DNA from: an uncultured Sphingopyxis sp.
GTDB taxonomy: Bacteria; Pseudomonadota; Alphaproteobacteria; Sphingomonadales; Sphingomonadaceae
Assembly (NCBI GenBank): GCA_937873425.1
Contig: CALMYE010000013.1
Location: 1 to 64,000 of the forward strand
Length of the DNA stretch: 64,000 nt
Reading direction: 5' to 3'
The notes under the pieces: model-generated
What the model saw: the letters and a program-made list of their open reading frames with translations, nothing else
Databases searched by the model: none
What the model was told of the DNA's origin: nothing
In this document: in pieces, positions 1 through 8,529 of the stretch
Position numbering within the stretch: position 1 is the first letter of the stretch
Layout: every line of letters begins with the position of its first letter
Made by a program: the position numbers and the translations under genes

Positions 1-2
1 CG

Positions 3-149
3 CAGGTGGCGAGCAAGGGCGGCACGACGCAGGCCGGGCTCGACGTGCTGGACGAGGGTGGCCAGCTCGTCGCGCTGATGACCAACGTGCTGCGCGCCGC
101 CCGCGACCGCGGAAGGGAGCTGGCCGACATGGCGAGGGGCGAGGGGTGA
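3..149 (+). CDS. proC: Pyrroline-5-carboxylate reductase, C-terminal end (partial)
   Basis: Only the last 48 codons are in the window; the frame is open from the left edge to TGA at 147-149. The tail begins with the stretch VASKGGTTQAGLDVL, which matches the conserved C-terminal helix region of ProC (typically VTSPGGTT-A-L). That region forms the dimer interface and proline-binding site. The enzyme makes proline from 1-pyrroline-5-carboxylate with NAD(P)H in the cytoplasm. The short tail limits the call, but the GGTT motif is distinctive. Confidence 0.8.
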   Translation, partial: QVASKGGTTQAGLDVLDEGGQLVALMTNVLRAARDRGRELADMARGEG

Positions 150-223
150 CGATCGCCACCGCGCAGACGGAGGCTATGGCGTTCGCGAATCCGAAGGCGG
201 GAAACGACGGATAGTGGCCATAC

Positions 224-358
224 CGATCCTCCCCGCTTGCGGGGAGGGGGACCACCGAAGGTGGTGGAGGGGGCTCTCGGCCTTGAGCGACGCGGAAGGG
301 CGAGAGCCCCCTCCGTCAGCCCTGCGGGCTGCCACCTCCCCGCGAGCGGGGAGGATCG
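224..358. repeat. Composite palindromic intergenic repeat
   Basis: The element is bounded by perfect inverted arms of 13 bases, CGATCCTCCCCGC at 224-236 and its complement at 346-358. Inside is a second perfect 14-base pair of arms, GGAGGGGGCTCTCG at 266-279 and 301-314. Short reading frames across it are an effect of GC content. It sits between the convergent ends of proC and the MarR gene. The architecture is REP/BIME-like. I believe similar elements occur in many copies in sphingomonad genomes, but only one copy is visible here. Confidence 0.7.
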
Positions 359-424
359 TCAACGCCCGCTCCCCAAAGCGGACTCCGCCACCGGCCTTGC
401 AAACCCGACTGTCGCCCCGCCCCG

Positions 425-937
425 TCAGCCCGCGCCACTCCCAAGCTTCGCCACACGCGCCCGCTCGCGCGGCGGCATCAGCGCTTCGCTGACCTGCCAG
501 AAGCCCGTCACCGCCGCCTGCCCGGCGTGGGTATAGGCGCGGCTCATCGCGTCGCGCAGCAGGGCGAAGACCGCCGCCTCGACCGCCCGCCCTTCCTCGG
601 TCAGCCGCAATTCCTTCTGCCGCCGGTCGCGGCCGCCCGGCCGCGTCGTCAGCATGGCGCGCGCCTCCAGCTCCTTCACCACCCGCCCCAGCGACTGCTT
701 GGTGATGCCGAGCAGCGCGAGCAGGTCCGAGATGGTCAGCCCCGGCTGGCGCGCGATGAAATAGAGCGCGCGGTAATGCGCGCGCCCCAGCCCCTGTTCG
801 GCGAGCCGCGCGTCGATCGTCCGCCACAGCGACGCGTGCGCGAAGAACAGAAATTCGATGCCGCGGCGCACTTCCGCCTCGCGCAAGAAAAGAGCGGAAG
901 CGGCGGGGACCTGTGAAAGAAAATTATCGTCGGCCAT
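425..937 (-). CDS. MarR-family winged-helix transcriptional regulator
   Basis: A 170-residue protein with the MarR layout: helical N-terminus, then a winged helix-turn-helix at about residues 55-105 (LTISDLLALLGITKQSLGRV, then the wing PGGRDRRQKELRLTEEG). The RDRR wing before KELRLTEEG is typical for the family. MarR proteins are dimers that usually repress a neighbouring gene and release DNA on binding a small acid or phenolic ligand. I chose ATG at 937 (MADDN) over an upstream in-frame start at 985 because the longer N-terminus is arginine-rich and unlike the family. The gene is divergent from the aminotransferase 81 bases away, a possible target. Confidence 0.88.
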   Translation of the reverse strand: MADDNFLSQVPAASALFLREAEVRRGIEFLFFAHASLWRTIDARLAEQGLGRAHYRALYFIARQPGLTISDLLALLGITKQSLGRVVKELEARAMLTTRPGGRDRRQKELRLTEEGRAVEAAVFALLRDAMSRAYTHAGQAAVTGFWQVSEALMPPRERARVAKLGSGAG

Positions 938-1018
938 GTCCGCTACCGTTGCGCGCGGCGCGCTCCTTTGGCAAGAGGCGCGCACGATTCACCCCCCGAC
1001 CACCCCTCAGCCACAGGT

Positions 1019-2113
1019 ATGTCCGACATGTCCGCACCCAGCTTCGCCCGCCTGCCGCATCCCGCCCCGGTGGCGGACGATGTCCGCGCGGCGGCGATCG
1101 CGGACCCCGTGTTCGGGCGCGTCTTCACCGACCATATGGTGTCGATCCGCTATACGGAGGGGAAAGGCTGGCACGATGCGCAGGTGATGCCGCGCGGGCC
1201 GCTGACGCTCGATCCCGCGACCGCGGTGCTCCATTATGCGCAGGAGATTTTCGAGGGGCTGAAGGCCTATCGCCTCGACGACGGGGCGATGGCGCTGTTC
1301 CGGGTCGAGGCCAATGCCGCGCGCTTCAACGCCAGCGCGCGGCGCATGGCGATGGCCGAACTGCCCGAGCAATTGTTCGTCGCGGCGGTGAAGGAGATCG
1401 TCGCCGCCGACGCGGCCTGGTTCCCGCCGGTCGAGGGCGGCGCGCTTTACCTGCGCCCCTTCATGTATGCGAGCGAGGTGTTCCTGGGCGTCAAGCCCGC
1501 GGCGGAATATCATTTCCTCGTCATCGCCTCGCCCGTCGGCAATTATTTCAAGTCGGGCGCCCCCGCCGTCTCGCTGTGGGTGTCGGAGGATTATACCCGC
1601 GCCGCGCCCGGCGGCACCGGCGCCGCCAAATGCGGCGGCAATTATGCCGCGAGCCTGATCGCGCAGCAGGAGGCGATCGCCAAGGGCCACGACCAGGTCG
1701 TCTTCCTCGACGCCGCCGAGCATCGCTGGATCGAGGAGCTGGGCGGCATGAACATGTTCTTCGTGTTCGACGACGGCAGCATCGTGACCCCGCCGCTGAC
1801 CGGCACCATCCTGCCCGGCATCACCCGCGACGCGATCATCACGCTGGCGAAGGACGCCGGGCTGACGCTGCGCGAGGAGCCCTATGCGATCGACCAGTGG
1901 CAGGCCGATGCTGAGAGCGGCCGCCTGACCGAAAGCTTCGCCTGCGGCACCGCCGCGGTGGTGACCCCGGTGGGCCGGGTGACGCGCGGCGATGCGAGCT
2001 TCACCATCGGCGCGGGCGGCCCGGGACAGGTGACGGCGATGCTGAAGGGCAAGCTGGTCGACATCCAGCGCGGCCGCGCCGCCGACCCCCATGGCTGGGT
2101 CACCCGCCTCTGA
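1019..2113 (+). CDS. ilvE: Branched-chain amino acid aminotransferase (class IV, PLP)
   Basis: A 364-residue fold-type IV PLP aminotransferase of the longer branched-chain subgroup. It catalyses the last step of Leu/Ile/Val synthesis and the first step of their breakdown, exchanging the amino group with 2-oxoglutarate. The PLP lysine is K204 in GAAKCGGNYAASL. Further family motifs are YLRPFMYASEVFLGV, LGGMNMFFVF, GTILPGITRD and ACGTAAVVTPVG. The start at 1019 (MSDMSAPSFARLPHP) fits the normal N-terminus; an upstream in-frame start at 968 adds 17 unlikely residues. It precedes the tRNA and is probably transcribed alone. Confidence 0.95.
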   Translation: MSDMSAPSFARLPHPAPVADDVRAAAIADPVFGRVFTDHMVSIRYTEGKGWHDAQVMPRGPLTLDPATAVLHYAQEIFEGLKAYRLDDGAMALFRVEANAARFNASARRMAMAELPEQLFVAAVKEIVAADAAWFPPVEGGALYLRPFMYASEVFLGVKPAAEYHFLVIASPVGNYFKSGAPAVSLWVSEDYTRAAPGGTGAAKCGGNYAASLIAQQEAIAKGHDQVVFLDAAEHRWIEELGGMNMFFVFDDGSIVTPPLTGTILPGITRDAIITLAKDAGLTLREEPYAIDQWQADAESGRLTESFACGTAAVVTPVGRVTRGDASFTIGAGGPGQVTAMLKGKLVDIQRGRAADPHGWVTRL

Positions 2114-2173
2114 CCGCCCGCCTTGCAATAGCCGCCGCCCCGCTATAGAGCGCGCACGCGCCGGCAGGCCCGA

Positions 2174-2248
2174 TGGGGCGTAGCCAAGCGGTAAGGCAGC
2201 GGTTTTTGGTACCGCCATGCGCAGGTTCGAATCCTGCCGCCCCAGCCA
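2174..2248 (+). tRNA. tRNA-Gln (anticodon TTG), CCA encoded
   Basis: A full cloverleaf can be drawn. The acceptor stem TGGGGCG pairs with CGCCCCA, the discriminator is G2245 and CCA is at 2246-2248. The anticodon arm is GCGGT-TTTTGGT-ACCGC, giving anticodon TTG. The T-arm reads GCAGG-TTCGAAT-CCTGC. A tyrosine recombinase starts 100 bases downstream in the same direction, so the 3' half of this tRNA is the likely attachment site of the following island. Confidence 0.97.
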
Positions 2249-2348
2249 GCCGATGCTTAAGTTATTGATTTTGCTGGCTTGATGAGAATCGCCAGCCAAA
2301 ATTGTGCACCTGGGTGTGCCAATCGGCTGGCCGCACGGGCGAGCATAT

Positions 2349-4316
2349 ATGGCAACAATTCCGCATGTCTTTCGGCGAGGCCATGTTTTCTGGTGGCGCC
2401 GAATTCACCATTTGTTCTCCGGTCATCGCGTTGATATAAGGGTGTCACTTCGGACGCGCGATCGTCTCGAAGCGCGCGACCGGGGGGCCGCGCTATCAGC
2501 GATGCGGGGGCAAGTTATTTCGATGCTGGAACAACGTATAACAAAGGCGGTCGACGCTAGGCCGACTGAGGATGAGCTCGAGGCGATGGCGCGCGACGCC
2601 TATCAGGAAATCCTCGCACACATATGCGGTCGCCAGCGCAGAGAGCCATTCCTCGCCTCCGAGCACAGCAAAGCGAACAGCCTCTGGGCAGACTATTATG
2701 ATCGTTTGGCGTGGAATGGGGGGCATATACCGTTCGTTTCTGGCGAAGAAGAGATGCTCGAAAAGGCCGGATGGAGCAGCGCGCGTATTGATGCGCTGCG
2801 TTCGGCGATAGATATTGCACTGGACGACAATCCCATCTCTCGTCGCTTGATCGACATTCGTCTTCGCGAATATGGGTACCAGCCGCACAATGGTCTGCGC
2901 GATGTTGTCGAACGTGCGCTATATCCTGTATATCGAGACGCGTGCCTGGAAGCCGAGCGGCAGTTGCAGAAGATGCGGCTACCGCCTTACGCAGAACCTC
3001 AACCAGCTGCCGAAACGGCTGAAGTTCCGGTCAGTGCACCGCTGGAAGAATCTCCATCGTTTTCGGGCCAATCTCCCCAAGTTGCTTTGGAGCCCCCGGC
3101 GCCCCCGGTGCCGACCGCATCGCAGGCTGAGGGGCAAGCCATGTCCGATTTCATCGAGTTGGCGATTCAGGATTTGGCCGCGGATGAGAAATGGGACTCG
3201 AAATCGGGCCGCCAAGCTCGAAGCACCATTGCGTTGTTTGAATTGCTTATCGGAAAAAAGCCGTTCGCGGCCTATTCGCAATCCGACTTTGCGGCCTTCA
3301 AGCGGAAGACGCTGCTTTTGCCGGAGCGCTATGACATGTCTTCGGCGAAGAGCCGCGAAGAAGTGCGGACGCTTGTGGCCGCCCGCGAGAACGATCCCGA
3401 GTTTAGCAAGAAAAAGGACCAGCATCGGTCCAACCGAACGCGCAATCGGCATATTTCGAGCCTGCGCGGCATCTTTCGATGGGCAGCAGATAATGGGCAA
3501 CCCACGCCGGTCGTCAATTTCGATAGCCTCTTCATTGGAATTTCGAAAGCGAAGCGAGGTCGAAACCTCCGTCCCGCCACCCCTGTCGATGACGTTGGAA
3601 AGCTCTTCGCGTTGCCGGTGTTCGCTGGATGCTTACCTCATTCAGGAGGCACTGGTGCGGCCGTCCTGAGCGCGAGGTTCGCCGAGGGTGATGCGGTCAT
3701 CCATGACGCCTTCTATTGGGTTCCCATGCTACTCTACTACACCGGAGCGCGGCGCGAAGAGCTCTGCAAGCTTCGACCGGGCGACGTGTTCGATGCGACG
3801 GATATCCCCTACATCTGGATCGACTTCACTGAGTTCGGACGCATCAAGAATGAACATTCAATGCGTCCGGTACCGCTTCACAGTGAGCTTATCCGGCTGG
3901 GGTTTATTGATTTCGTGCGCGAATGTCGCGATCGGGGTTACGATGTGCTTTTTCCTGAATTGCGCCCGACCAATGACGTTCAGAACTTCGGGGACGTCTA
4001 CTACAAGAATGTCTGGCGGAATCTGAAAAAGGCCGGACATCTCACTACTGAGGCGACCAATCACGGTATGAGACATCGTTTCTCAACGGAACTCAAAGCA
4101 AAAAAAGTTTTCAGTGAGTTTCGACGTGACTTGATGGGGCACGCCGGTGCCAACATTAACGAAGAGATTTACAGCGATACTGGCCCTTTGCTGGAGCTCA
4201 AGTCGGTAGTGGAAGAACTGCCGTCGGTGACCAATCACTTGGCATCATCTCCAATGAATTTGCCTCCCAAGGCAGTGCGGAGGCCCCAGCCCCAAAAGAG
4301 GCGAAAAAAGCAATAG
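2349..4316 (+). CDS. Tyrosine-type site-specific recombinase (island integrase)
   Basis: A 655-residue integrase, longer than most because of a roughly 280-residue N-terminal region ahead of the SAM-like core-binding domain. The catalytic set is visible: R468 (TGARREEL), H572 and R575 (HGMRH), H598 (GHAG) and the nucleophile Y608 (EEIYSD). The start at 2349 (MATIPHVFRRG) gives a typical DNA-binding-like N-terminus; the in-frame start at 2304 lies almost at the tRNA. Its position just downstream of tRNA-Gln in the same orientation is the classic arrangement for tRNA-targeted integration. Base composition is lower in GC than the flanking core genes, which supports acquisition by transfer. Confidence 0.93.
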   Translation: MATIPHVFRRGHVFWWRRIHHLFSGHRVDIRVSLRTRDRLEARDRGAALSAMRGQVISMLEQRITKAVDARPTEDELEAMARDAYQEILAHICGRQRREPFLASEHSKANSLWADYYDRLAWNGGHIPFVSGEEEMLEKAGWSSARIDALRSAIDIALDDNPISRRLIDIRLREYGYQPHNGLRDVVERALYPVYRDACLEAERQLQKMRLPPYAEPQPAAETAEVPVSAPLEESPSFSGQSPQVALEPPAPPVPTASQAEGQAMSDFIELAIQDLAADEKWDSKSGRQARSTIALFELLIGKKPFAAYSQSDFAAFKRKTLLLPERYDMSSAKSREEVRTLVAARENDPEFSKKKDQHRSNRTRNRHISSLRGIFRWAADNGQPTPVVNFDSLFIGISKAKRGRNLRPATPVDDVGKLFALPVFAGCLPHSGGTGAAVLSARFAEGDAVIHDAFYWVPMLLYYTGARREELCKLRPGDVFDATDIPYIWIDFTEFGRIKNEHSMRPVPLHSELIRLGFIDFVRECRDRGYDVLFPELRPTNDVQNFGDVYYKNVWRNLKKAGHLTTEATNHGMRHRFSTELKAKKVFSEFRRDLMGHAGANINEEIYSDTGPLLELKSVVEELPSVTNHLASSPMNLPPKAVRRPQPQKRRKKQ

Positions 4317-5123
4317 CGGTCTCATGGTGGAGGCAATACTGCGCTGCAGTGACGGGCCCAATGATCATCAGTTGCGGGGCGATCAGATATCGTTTCAGCT
4401 ATGCGCCTGATATTGGTCGTTTAGATCCTGATTACGCTGTTCCCAAAAGCGGCCATTCACTGGAGGAGACACGAAGCTTTGGTTTCGATGCTTGTGTCCC
4501 ACTTCAGCGCTTAGCAGCGCGACCAAATGTACCGAGGGGCGCGGCCAGCGAGGCGCGATGGACGCGCCGCCGGGGCCCCGTCGGAGCCGCGATGGGGTGG
4601 CAAGGGCCGTAGCGCGGCTAAGGCTGGCTTGCGACGCGCCGGGCCACGCCCAAGGCTGTGCGCTACCCCAGCGCCACGACGGAGGGAAGGGCCGACAAGA
4701 GCGCCGCGCGGTTGCGCGCGGGCCGCGTGGGGCCGACGGCCCACCCGCCAGGAGATCGTCACCGAATGGCCAGGACGCCGCAACGCGGCCCGGGGACGGC
4801 GCCGCCGCCACCGGCCTAGAGCCCTGGTCGCGTCCTTGGCGCGAGACGCCTGAATGTTGCAGCCGGCGGCTCCATCCATCGATGTGATGATGGCGACCTG
4901 GTCGAACGTCTCGCCATCCCCTTTTTCGCATTGGCGCGGATGGGCGCAGCGACATCCCTGGAAATTGTCGGCGCCCGAACTATCTCCCAATCGGATATAA
5001 TTTGACTTAAAGGCTCCATTGATGCTGTCGGCGAGCGGTCCATATCGCTATCATCGGCCCCTTGAAGGCTGACGCGGATCGCTATCTGGTCATTCGGTGG
5101 CGCGTAAAAATAGTGGGGGCGAC
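4317..5123. other. 807-base gap without a convincing gene
   Basis: Between the integrase and the first TIR gene there is no frame with a recognisable motif, a good ribosome site and plausible codon use. The middle (about 4540-4850) is extremely GC-rich and open in several frames on both strands. That is expected from composition alone. The last part (about 4990-5100) is ordinary and may hold the promoter for the TIR pair. A decayed gene cannot be excluded. Confidence 0.5.
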
Positions 5124-5612
5124 ATGGCACGTCGGGTATTTTTCAGTTTTCACTATGCGCGCGATGTGCGCCGCATTCAGCAAGTTCGGCAGAGCTGGGT
5201 CGTCAGGCCCGAGGGCGAAGCGCAGCCCTTCTACGACAAGGCCGAGTTCGAGGAAGCGAAGCGGCGCGCGGGCGGTATCGAAAACTGGATCGAGCAGCAG
5301 CTCAAGGGCACGTCGGTGACGGTTGTGCTGTTTGGTGCCCAGACCTATGATCGCCCTTGGGTCAAGCACGAGATCAAGCGCAGCTACGAGCTGGGCAAGG
5401 GACTGCTCGCGATCGACCTGTTCGGCGTGAAAGACCCGCAGACGGGTATCGATGTGCCGGGGCGCAATCCGCTCGACCACTGGAGCATCGACCGCGGCGG
5501 CATCAAAACCGCTTTTTCGAAAATCTATCCGACCTACAGCTGGGTGGGCGACGACGGGTATCACAATATGCCCGCATGGATCGAGGCGGCCGCCAAGGCA
5601 GCGGGCCGCTAG
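5124..5612 (+). CDS. TIR-like protein A (DUF1863/ThsB-type)
   Basis: A 162-residue single-domain protein of the TIR-like group that includes Thoeris ThsB. It opens with strand 1 plus loop ARRVFFSFHYARDVRRIQQVR. It continues with a Y-D-K-A-EFEEAKR helix, then SVTVVLFGAQTYDRPWVKHE, where E83 in WVKHEIKRS sits at the usual catalytic glutamate position. Family members hydrolyse NAD or make NAD-derived signals. Start ATG at 5124 is preceded by GGGGGC. TIR protein B begins 2 bases after its stop, so the two are probably co-transcribed. No ThsA-like SIR2/SLOG effector lies next to it, so this is not a standard Thoeris locus. Confidence 0.85.
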   Translation: MARRVFFSFHYARDVRRIQQVRQSWVVRPEGEAQPFYDKAEFEEAKRRAGGIENWIEQQLKGTSVTVVLFGAQTYDRPWVKHEIKRSYELGKGLLAIDLFGVKDPQTGIDVPGRNPLDHWSIDRGGIKTAFSKIYPTYSWVGDDGYHNMPAWIEAAAKAAGR

Positions 5613-5614
5613 CA

Positions 5615-6127
5615 ATGGCGATTGATCTGTCGACGCTTACCGAAGCCTCCACGCGCTTTCGGGTCCATGTCACCAAGGCCATGGTCGAGGAAGCGCGGAC
5701 CCGAAACGCCAAGACTGTCTTTCTCTGCCACAGCCACAAGGACGAGCAATATGTCAAAGGCTTCGTCCAGCTGCTGAATGATGCCGGCTGGGACGCCTAT
5801 GTCGACTGGATGGACCATGACATGCCGCCGCGTCCAAACCGCAAAACCGCCGAGAATATCCAGCGACGGATCAAGCAATCGACCTATTTCATGTTTCTGG
5901 CGACGCCCAATGCCATGAAGTCACGCTGGTGCCCTTGGGAAATCGGCTACGCCGATGGCGTCAAGCAATCGGACCGAATCTTCGTCGCCGCGACTAGGGA
6001 CGGAGGGGGAATCCATGGCAACGAATATCTCGATCTCTATCGAAGGGTGAATTTTTCCGAAGGAAGAAGGCTCAAAGCTTGGCAACCAGGCGACACTGAG
6101 CATGGCGTCGAAATCGCATCGCTTTAG
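5615..6127 (+). CDS. TIR domain protein B
   Basis: A 170-residue protein with a short helical N-terminus (about 1-32) and one TIR domain. Signature parts are KTVFLCHSHKDEQYVKGF (strand A and box 1), the DAYVDWMDHDMP loop, and the segment around WCPWEIGYADG, where E109 is the predicted catalytic glutamate for NAD cleavage or cyclisation. It starts 2 bases after TIR A, which indicates translational coupling. The two TIR proteins differ strongly in sequence, so one may sense and one may signal, or they may form a mixed assembly (inference). It converges on the DUF4062-like gene with 26 bases between stops. Confidence 0.88.
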   Translation: MAIDLSTLTEASTRFRVHVTKAMVEEARTRNAKTVFLCHSHKDEQYVKGFVQLLNDAGWDAYVDWMDHDMPPRPNRKTAENIQRRIKQSTYFMFLATPNAMKSRWCPWEIGYADGVKQSDRIFVAATRDGGGIHGNEYLDLYRRVNFSEGRRLKAWQPGDTEHGVEIASL

Positions 6128-6153
6128 GGGAACAATCGTTTTGCCCCTCGCGA

Positions 6154-7281
6154 TCAACGAGAGCCTGATGGTTGCTCGCCTGCGATGGCTTTGACGATCC
6201 GCCGCCGCGATTGGGCGCAGGCAAGCAGCGCCGCCGCTTCGCCAGACTGGTCGATCCAATCGAAAAAGCGTTGGGCGCTAAAGCGGGTCGTTGTTCGGTC
6301 GCGGCAATTCTGCAGAAAGAGAAACTGCACTTTTTGCAGGGGGTCGGCGGCATAGACACCGAAGGGCGCCGCCACCACCGTCGCGTCGGGAAAGCCAAGC
6401 ATCGCGATCGCTTGGCTTTCGGTGGCACCTTTCTGGCAACCGATCACATGAACGGGGCCCGCCGCGGCTGCGAGCGCCGCCTCATATTCGAAGTCGCGTA
6501 AAAACGGTTGGCCGACGAGCTCGCGCGCCGCGGCAATTGTTAAAGCCGCCGGGATCGCGTGGACCGCGAACAGCACGGCTTTTCCCGCGACCGGTAATTC
6601 GACGCGGTTTCCCGCGCGCTTGCCACCAGGCCGCGCGGCAAAACAGTCGGCGAGCGTGTCGACCATTAGCGCCTGGCGATCGCGAAAGTTGAGACTGCTC
6701 CACTGCAGCGCCTCGCCGGTGTGGAACTTGCCCTTGCGCGCCTCGCGCACGCCCAAGCGCGCGAGTGATTGAACTGCGTCGAAGACGGCTTCGCGAATCC
6801 GCTCGAGGGCGTCGTCGCGGGTTCGTACCGAACCGCCACGAAAGAAGTTCTGGGTCTGGAGATACTCTCGGAACCGCGCATTGCGCGCGATCTGCGAAGG
6901 ATCTTTAGGATTGTCGGCGATGTCGGGGAGCGCAACGAGGCGAACCTTGCCCGCCGTCGTTGCCACGCCGCGCATCAATTCGGCATGGCAGATGCCGATA
7001 TCCGATGCTCCCGCCGCCCAGCCGGCGTTCCCATTGCTCAGCACAACGACGATGTCGGCTTCGTCGACCTGACCGAGGCAAATGTCGATCGAATCGCCCG
7101 CGGCGTCGCCGGGCGGGGCATCCTCGTTGATCCAAACCTCGAACATCGGTTTCCCGAAGAGGCGCACGGCTTCGAGTTCGCGCTTCGCTGCGCGGCGCAA
7201 ATCGCTGAGCGGCGACCCGCCCTCGGGAAACGGGTCGTTGCAGCGGCTCGATATCATCACGCGAAGCTTTTTGTCGGGCAT
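6154..7281 (-). CDS. DUF4062-like (TIR-related) domain protein
   Basis: A 375-residue protein. The N-terminal 150 residues look like the DUF4062 branch of TIR-like folds: LRVMISSRCND (strand 1), a long helix, FEVWINEDAPPGD, then DEADIVVVLSNGNAGWA. The remaining 220 residues show an alpha/beta pattern (GKAVLFAVHAIPAALTIAA, GPVHVIGCQKGATESQ) that I do not recognise. ATG at 7281 has GGAG 7 bases upstream. It is third in an operon behind the subtilase and the MBL hydrolase (19-base gap from the latter). DUF4062 domains are frequent in putative STAND-type immune proteins, where they act as signalling or adaptor modules. Confidence 0.65.
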   Translation of the reverse strand: MPDKKLRVMISSRCNDPFPEGGSPLSDLRRAAKRELEAVRLFGKPMFEVWINEDAPPGDAAGDSIDICLGQVDEADIVVVLSNGNAGWAAGASDIGICHAELMRGVATTAGKVRLVALPDIADNPKDPSQIARNARFREYLQTQNFFRGGSVRTRDDALERIREAVFDAVQSLARLGVREARKGKFHTGEALQWSSLNFRDRQALMVDTLADCFAARPGGKRAGNRVELPVAGKAVLFAVHAIPAALTIAAARELVGQPFLRDFEYEAALAAAAGPVHVIGCQKGATESQAIAMLGFPDATVVAAPFGVYAADPLQKVQFLFLQNCRDRTTTRFSAQRFFDWIDQSGEAAALLACAQSRRRIVKAIAGEQPSGSR

Positions 7282-7300
7282 CTACGACTCCATGTTAGGA

Positions 7301-8488
7301 TCAGCGGGGCGGCGGATGGCGGACAACGAAATTCTTCTGTTTCGACAAATAGGGCGCGACGCCTTGCGTCGCGGGATCGAACAGGCGGGGCTTGTGCTTC
7401 TTCTCCCATTCCTGCGCGCGCACCTTGTCGATGTCGGCGGGCGGATATGTCAGCTCGACGATCGTCTTTGCGCCGGCGCGCGCCACCGCCAGATATTCGA
7501 ATGTTTCGCGGTCGGGATTTTCATGCTTGCCGTCGCCCGAAAAGACGTAGTGCTCGGCCGGGAACATCGCAAAGCATTCGGCGCTGTTGTTTCGGTCGCT
7601 GCCGTGATGCGGCACCTTGAAAATGTTGACCGACAAGGGTTGCGACTTGCTGGCGAGACCGAAGGCTGCGGCCGCTTCCATCATCTTGTCGCCGCGTGCG
7701 TCGCCGGTGAGAAGGAATCGCTTTTTCTCCTTTTCGACGAGGAGGACAATGCTCGACAAATTGGCGACCGACGTGTCGGTGAAGCTCGCGAGCAGCGATG
7801 CAGGGGTCGCTTGGCCCTTGTTCCGCGCCTTGAGCCAGGCTGCGAAATCCTTTCGCAAAGCGTCGAGTTCGGTCTTTCGCGGGCCGAGAAGCCGGATCGA
7901 CAGCCCGTCGATGTCGAGCGGCGCGGCGCTATGCGCCTCGATCGCTTTACCCTTAAATTCGGGGTTAATCGCGATGCCGAGCGCCTTGGCCTGGGTAAGC
8001 AAATTATAGCCTTGGGCAATGCTCGCAAGCACCATTCCGAGGTCCTCGGCGCCCTCCTTCGTGGCCTCGGGCGCTATGGCGCCGAGGCTGGCGATGATGG
8101 CATCGCCCGCCCCGGCGAGCGCGGCAACGTCACCGCTTTTGGTGTCGACGAGACTCAGAAAGCTGTTGTGCCACAGGCGATCGACCCGAAAATCGGGCTT
8201 ATGCGTGCCCCCCTGCGCCGCGATATCGTCGAAGAGCGCCTCGATGCCGTTGATATGGTCATCATCGATGTGGCTAACGATTATGAGGTCGATGACGAGC
8301 GGATCGGACTTGCCGATCGCGCCTTCGGCGATCCGCTCCTTGCGTAGTTCGAGCAAGCGCGGCTTGAGCGACTGTTTGTAAACGCCAGCGGGACCGCCGT
8401 CGATCAGGATCAGGCGCTTATGTCCATTCTCCTCATGGTGGAGGAGCAGGCAATCGCCCTTGGCGGCAGGCAGGACCTCGAGTTCCAT
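7301..8488 (-). CDS. ComEC/Rec2-type metallo-beta-lactamase-fold hydrolase
   Basis: A 395-residue soluble MBL-fold protein. Metal-binding elements are SHIDDDHINGI at residues 72-82 (HxDxDH), TGD at 261-263 and PHHGS at 293-297. The PHHGS motif is typical for ComEC-type and related free-standing hydrolases, often phosphodiesterases or nucleases. The start has a strong GGAGAGGGGG ribosome site. It lies between a subtilase and a DUF4062-like gene in one operon (gaps of 41 and 19 bases). Free-standing MBL proteins next to caspase-, trypsin- or subtilisin-like proteases are a known layout in predicted conflict systems. A role as nuclease or signal-degrading enzyme is inference. Confidence 0.85.
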   Translation of the reverse strand: MELEVLPAAKGDCLLLHHEENGHKRLILIDGGPAGVYKQSLKPRLLELRKERIAEGAIGKSDPLVIDLIIVSHIDDDHINGIEALFDDIAAQGGTHKPDFRVDRLWHNSFLSLVDTKSGDVAALAGAGDAIIASLGAIAPEATKEGAEDLGMVLASIAQGYNLLTQAKALGIAINPEFKGKAIEAHSAAPLDIDGLSIRLLGPRKTELDALRKDFAAWLKARNKGQATPASLLASFTDTSVANLSSIVLLVEKEKKRFLLTGDARGDKMMEAAAAFGLASKSQPLSVNIFKVPHHGSDRNNSAECFAMFPAEHYVFSGDGKHENPDRETFEYLAVARAGAKTIVELTYPPADIDKVRAQEWEKKHKPRLFDPATQGVAPYLSKQKNFVVRHPPPR

Positions 8489-8529
8489 ATTTTCCCCCTC
8501 TCCCTTTTCGCAACCGCAACCTCACCACC

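Noticed and set aside
174..827. 217-residue minus-strand frame over the MarR gene
   Set aside because: Ala/Arg/Gly-rich shadow of the MarR gene in another phase, with no motif and running into the palindromic repeat.
4395..4990. Several 130-190-residue frames on both strands after the integrase
   Set aside because: They overlap each other, follow the GC-rich patch, and have neither a ribosome site nor a recognisable domain.
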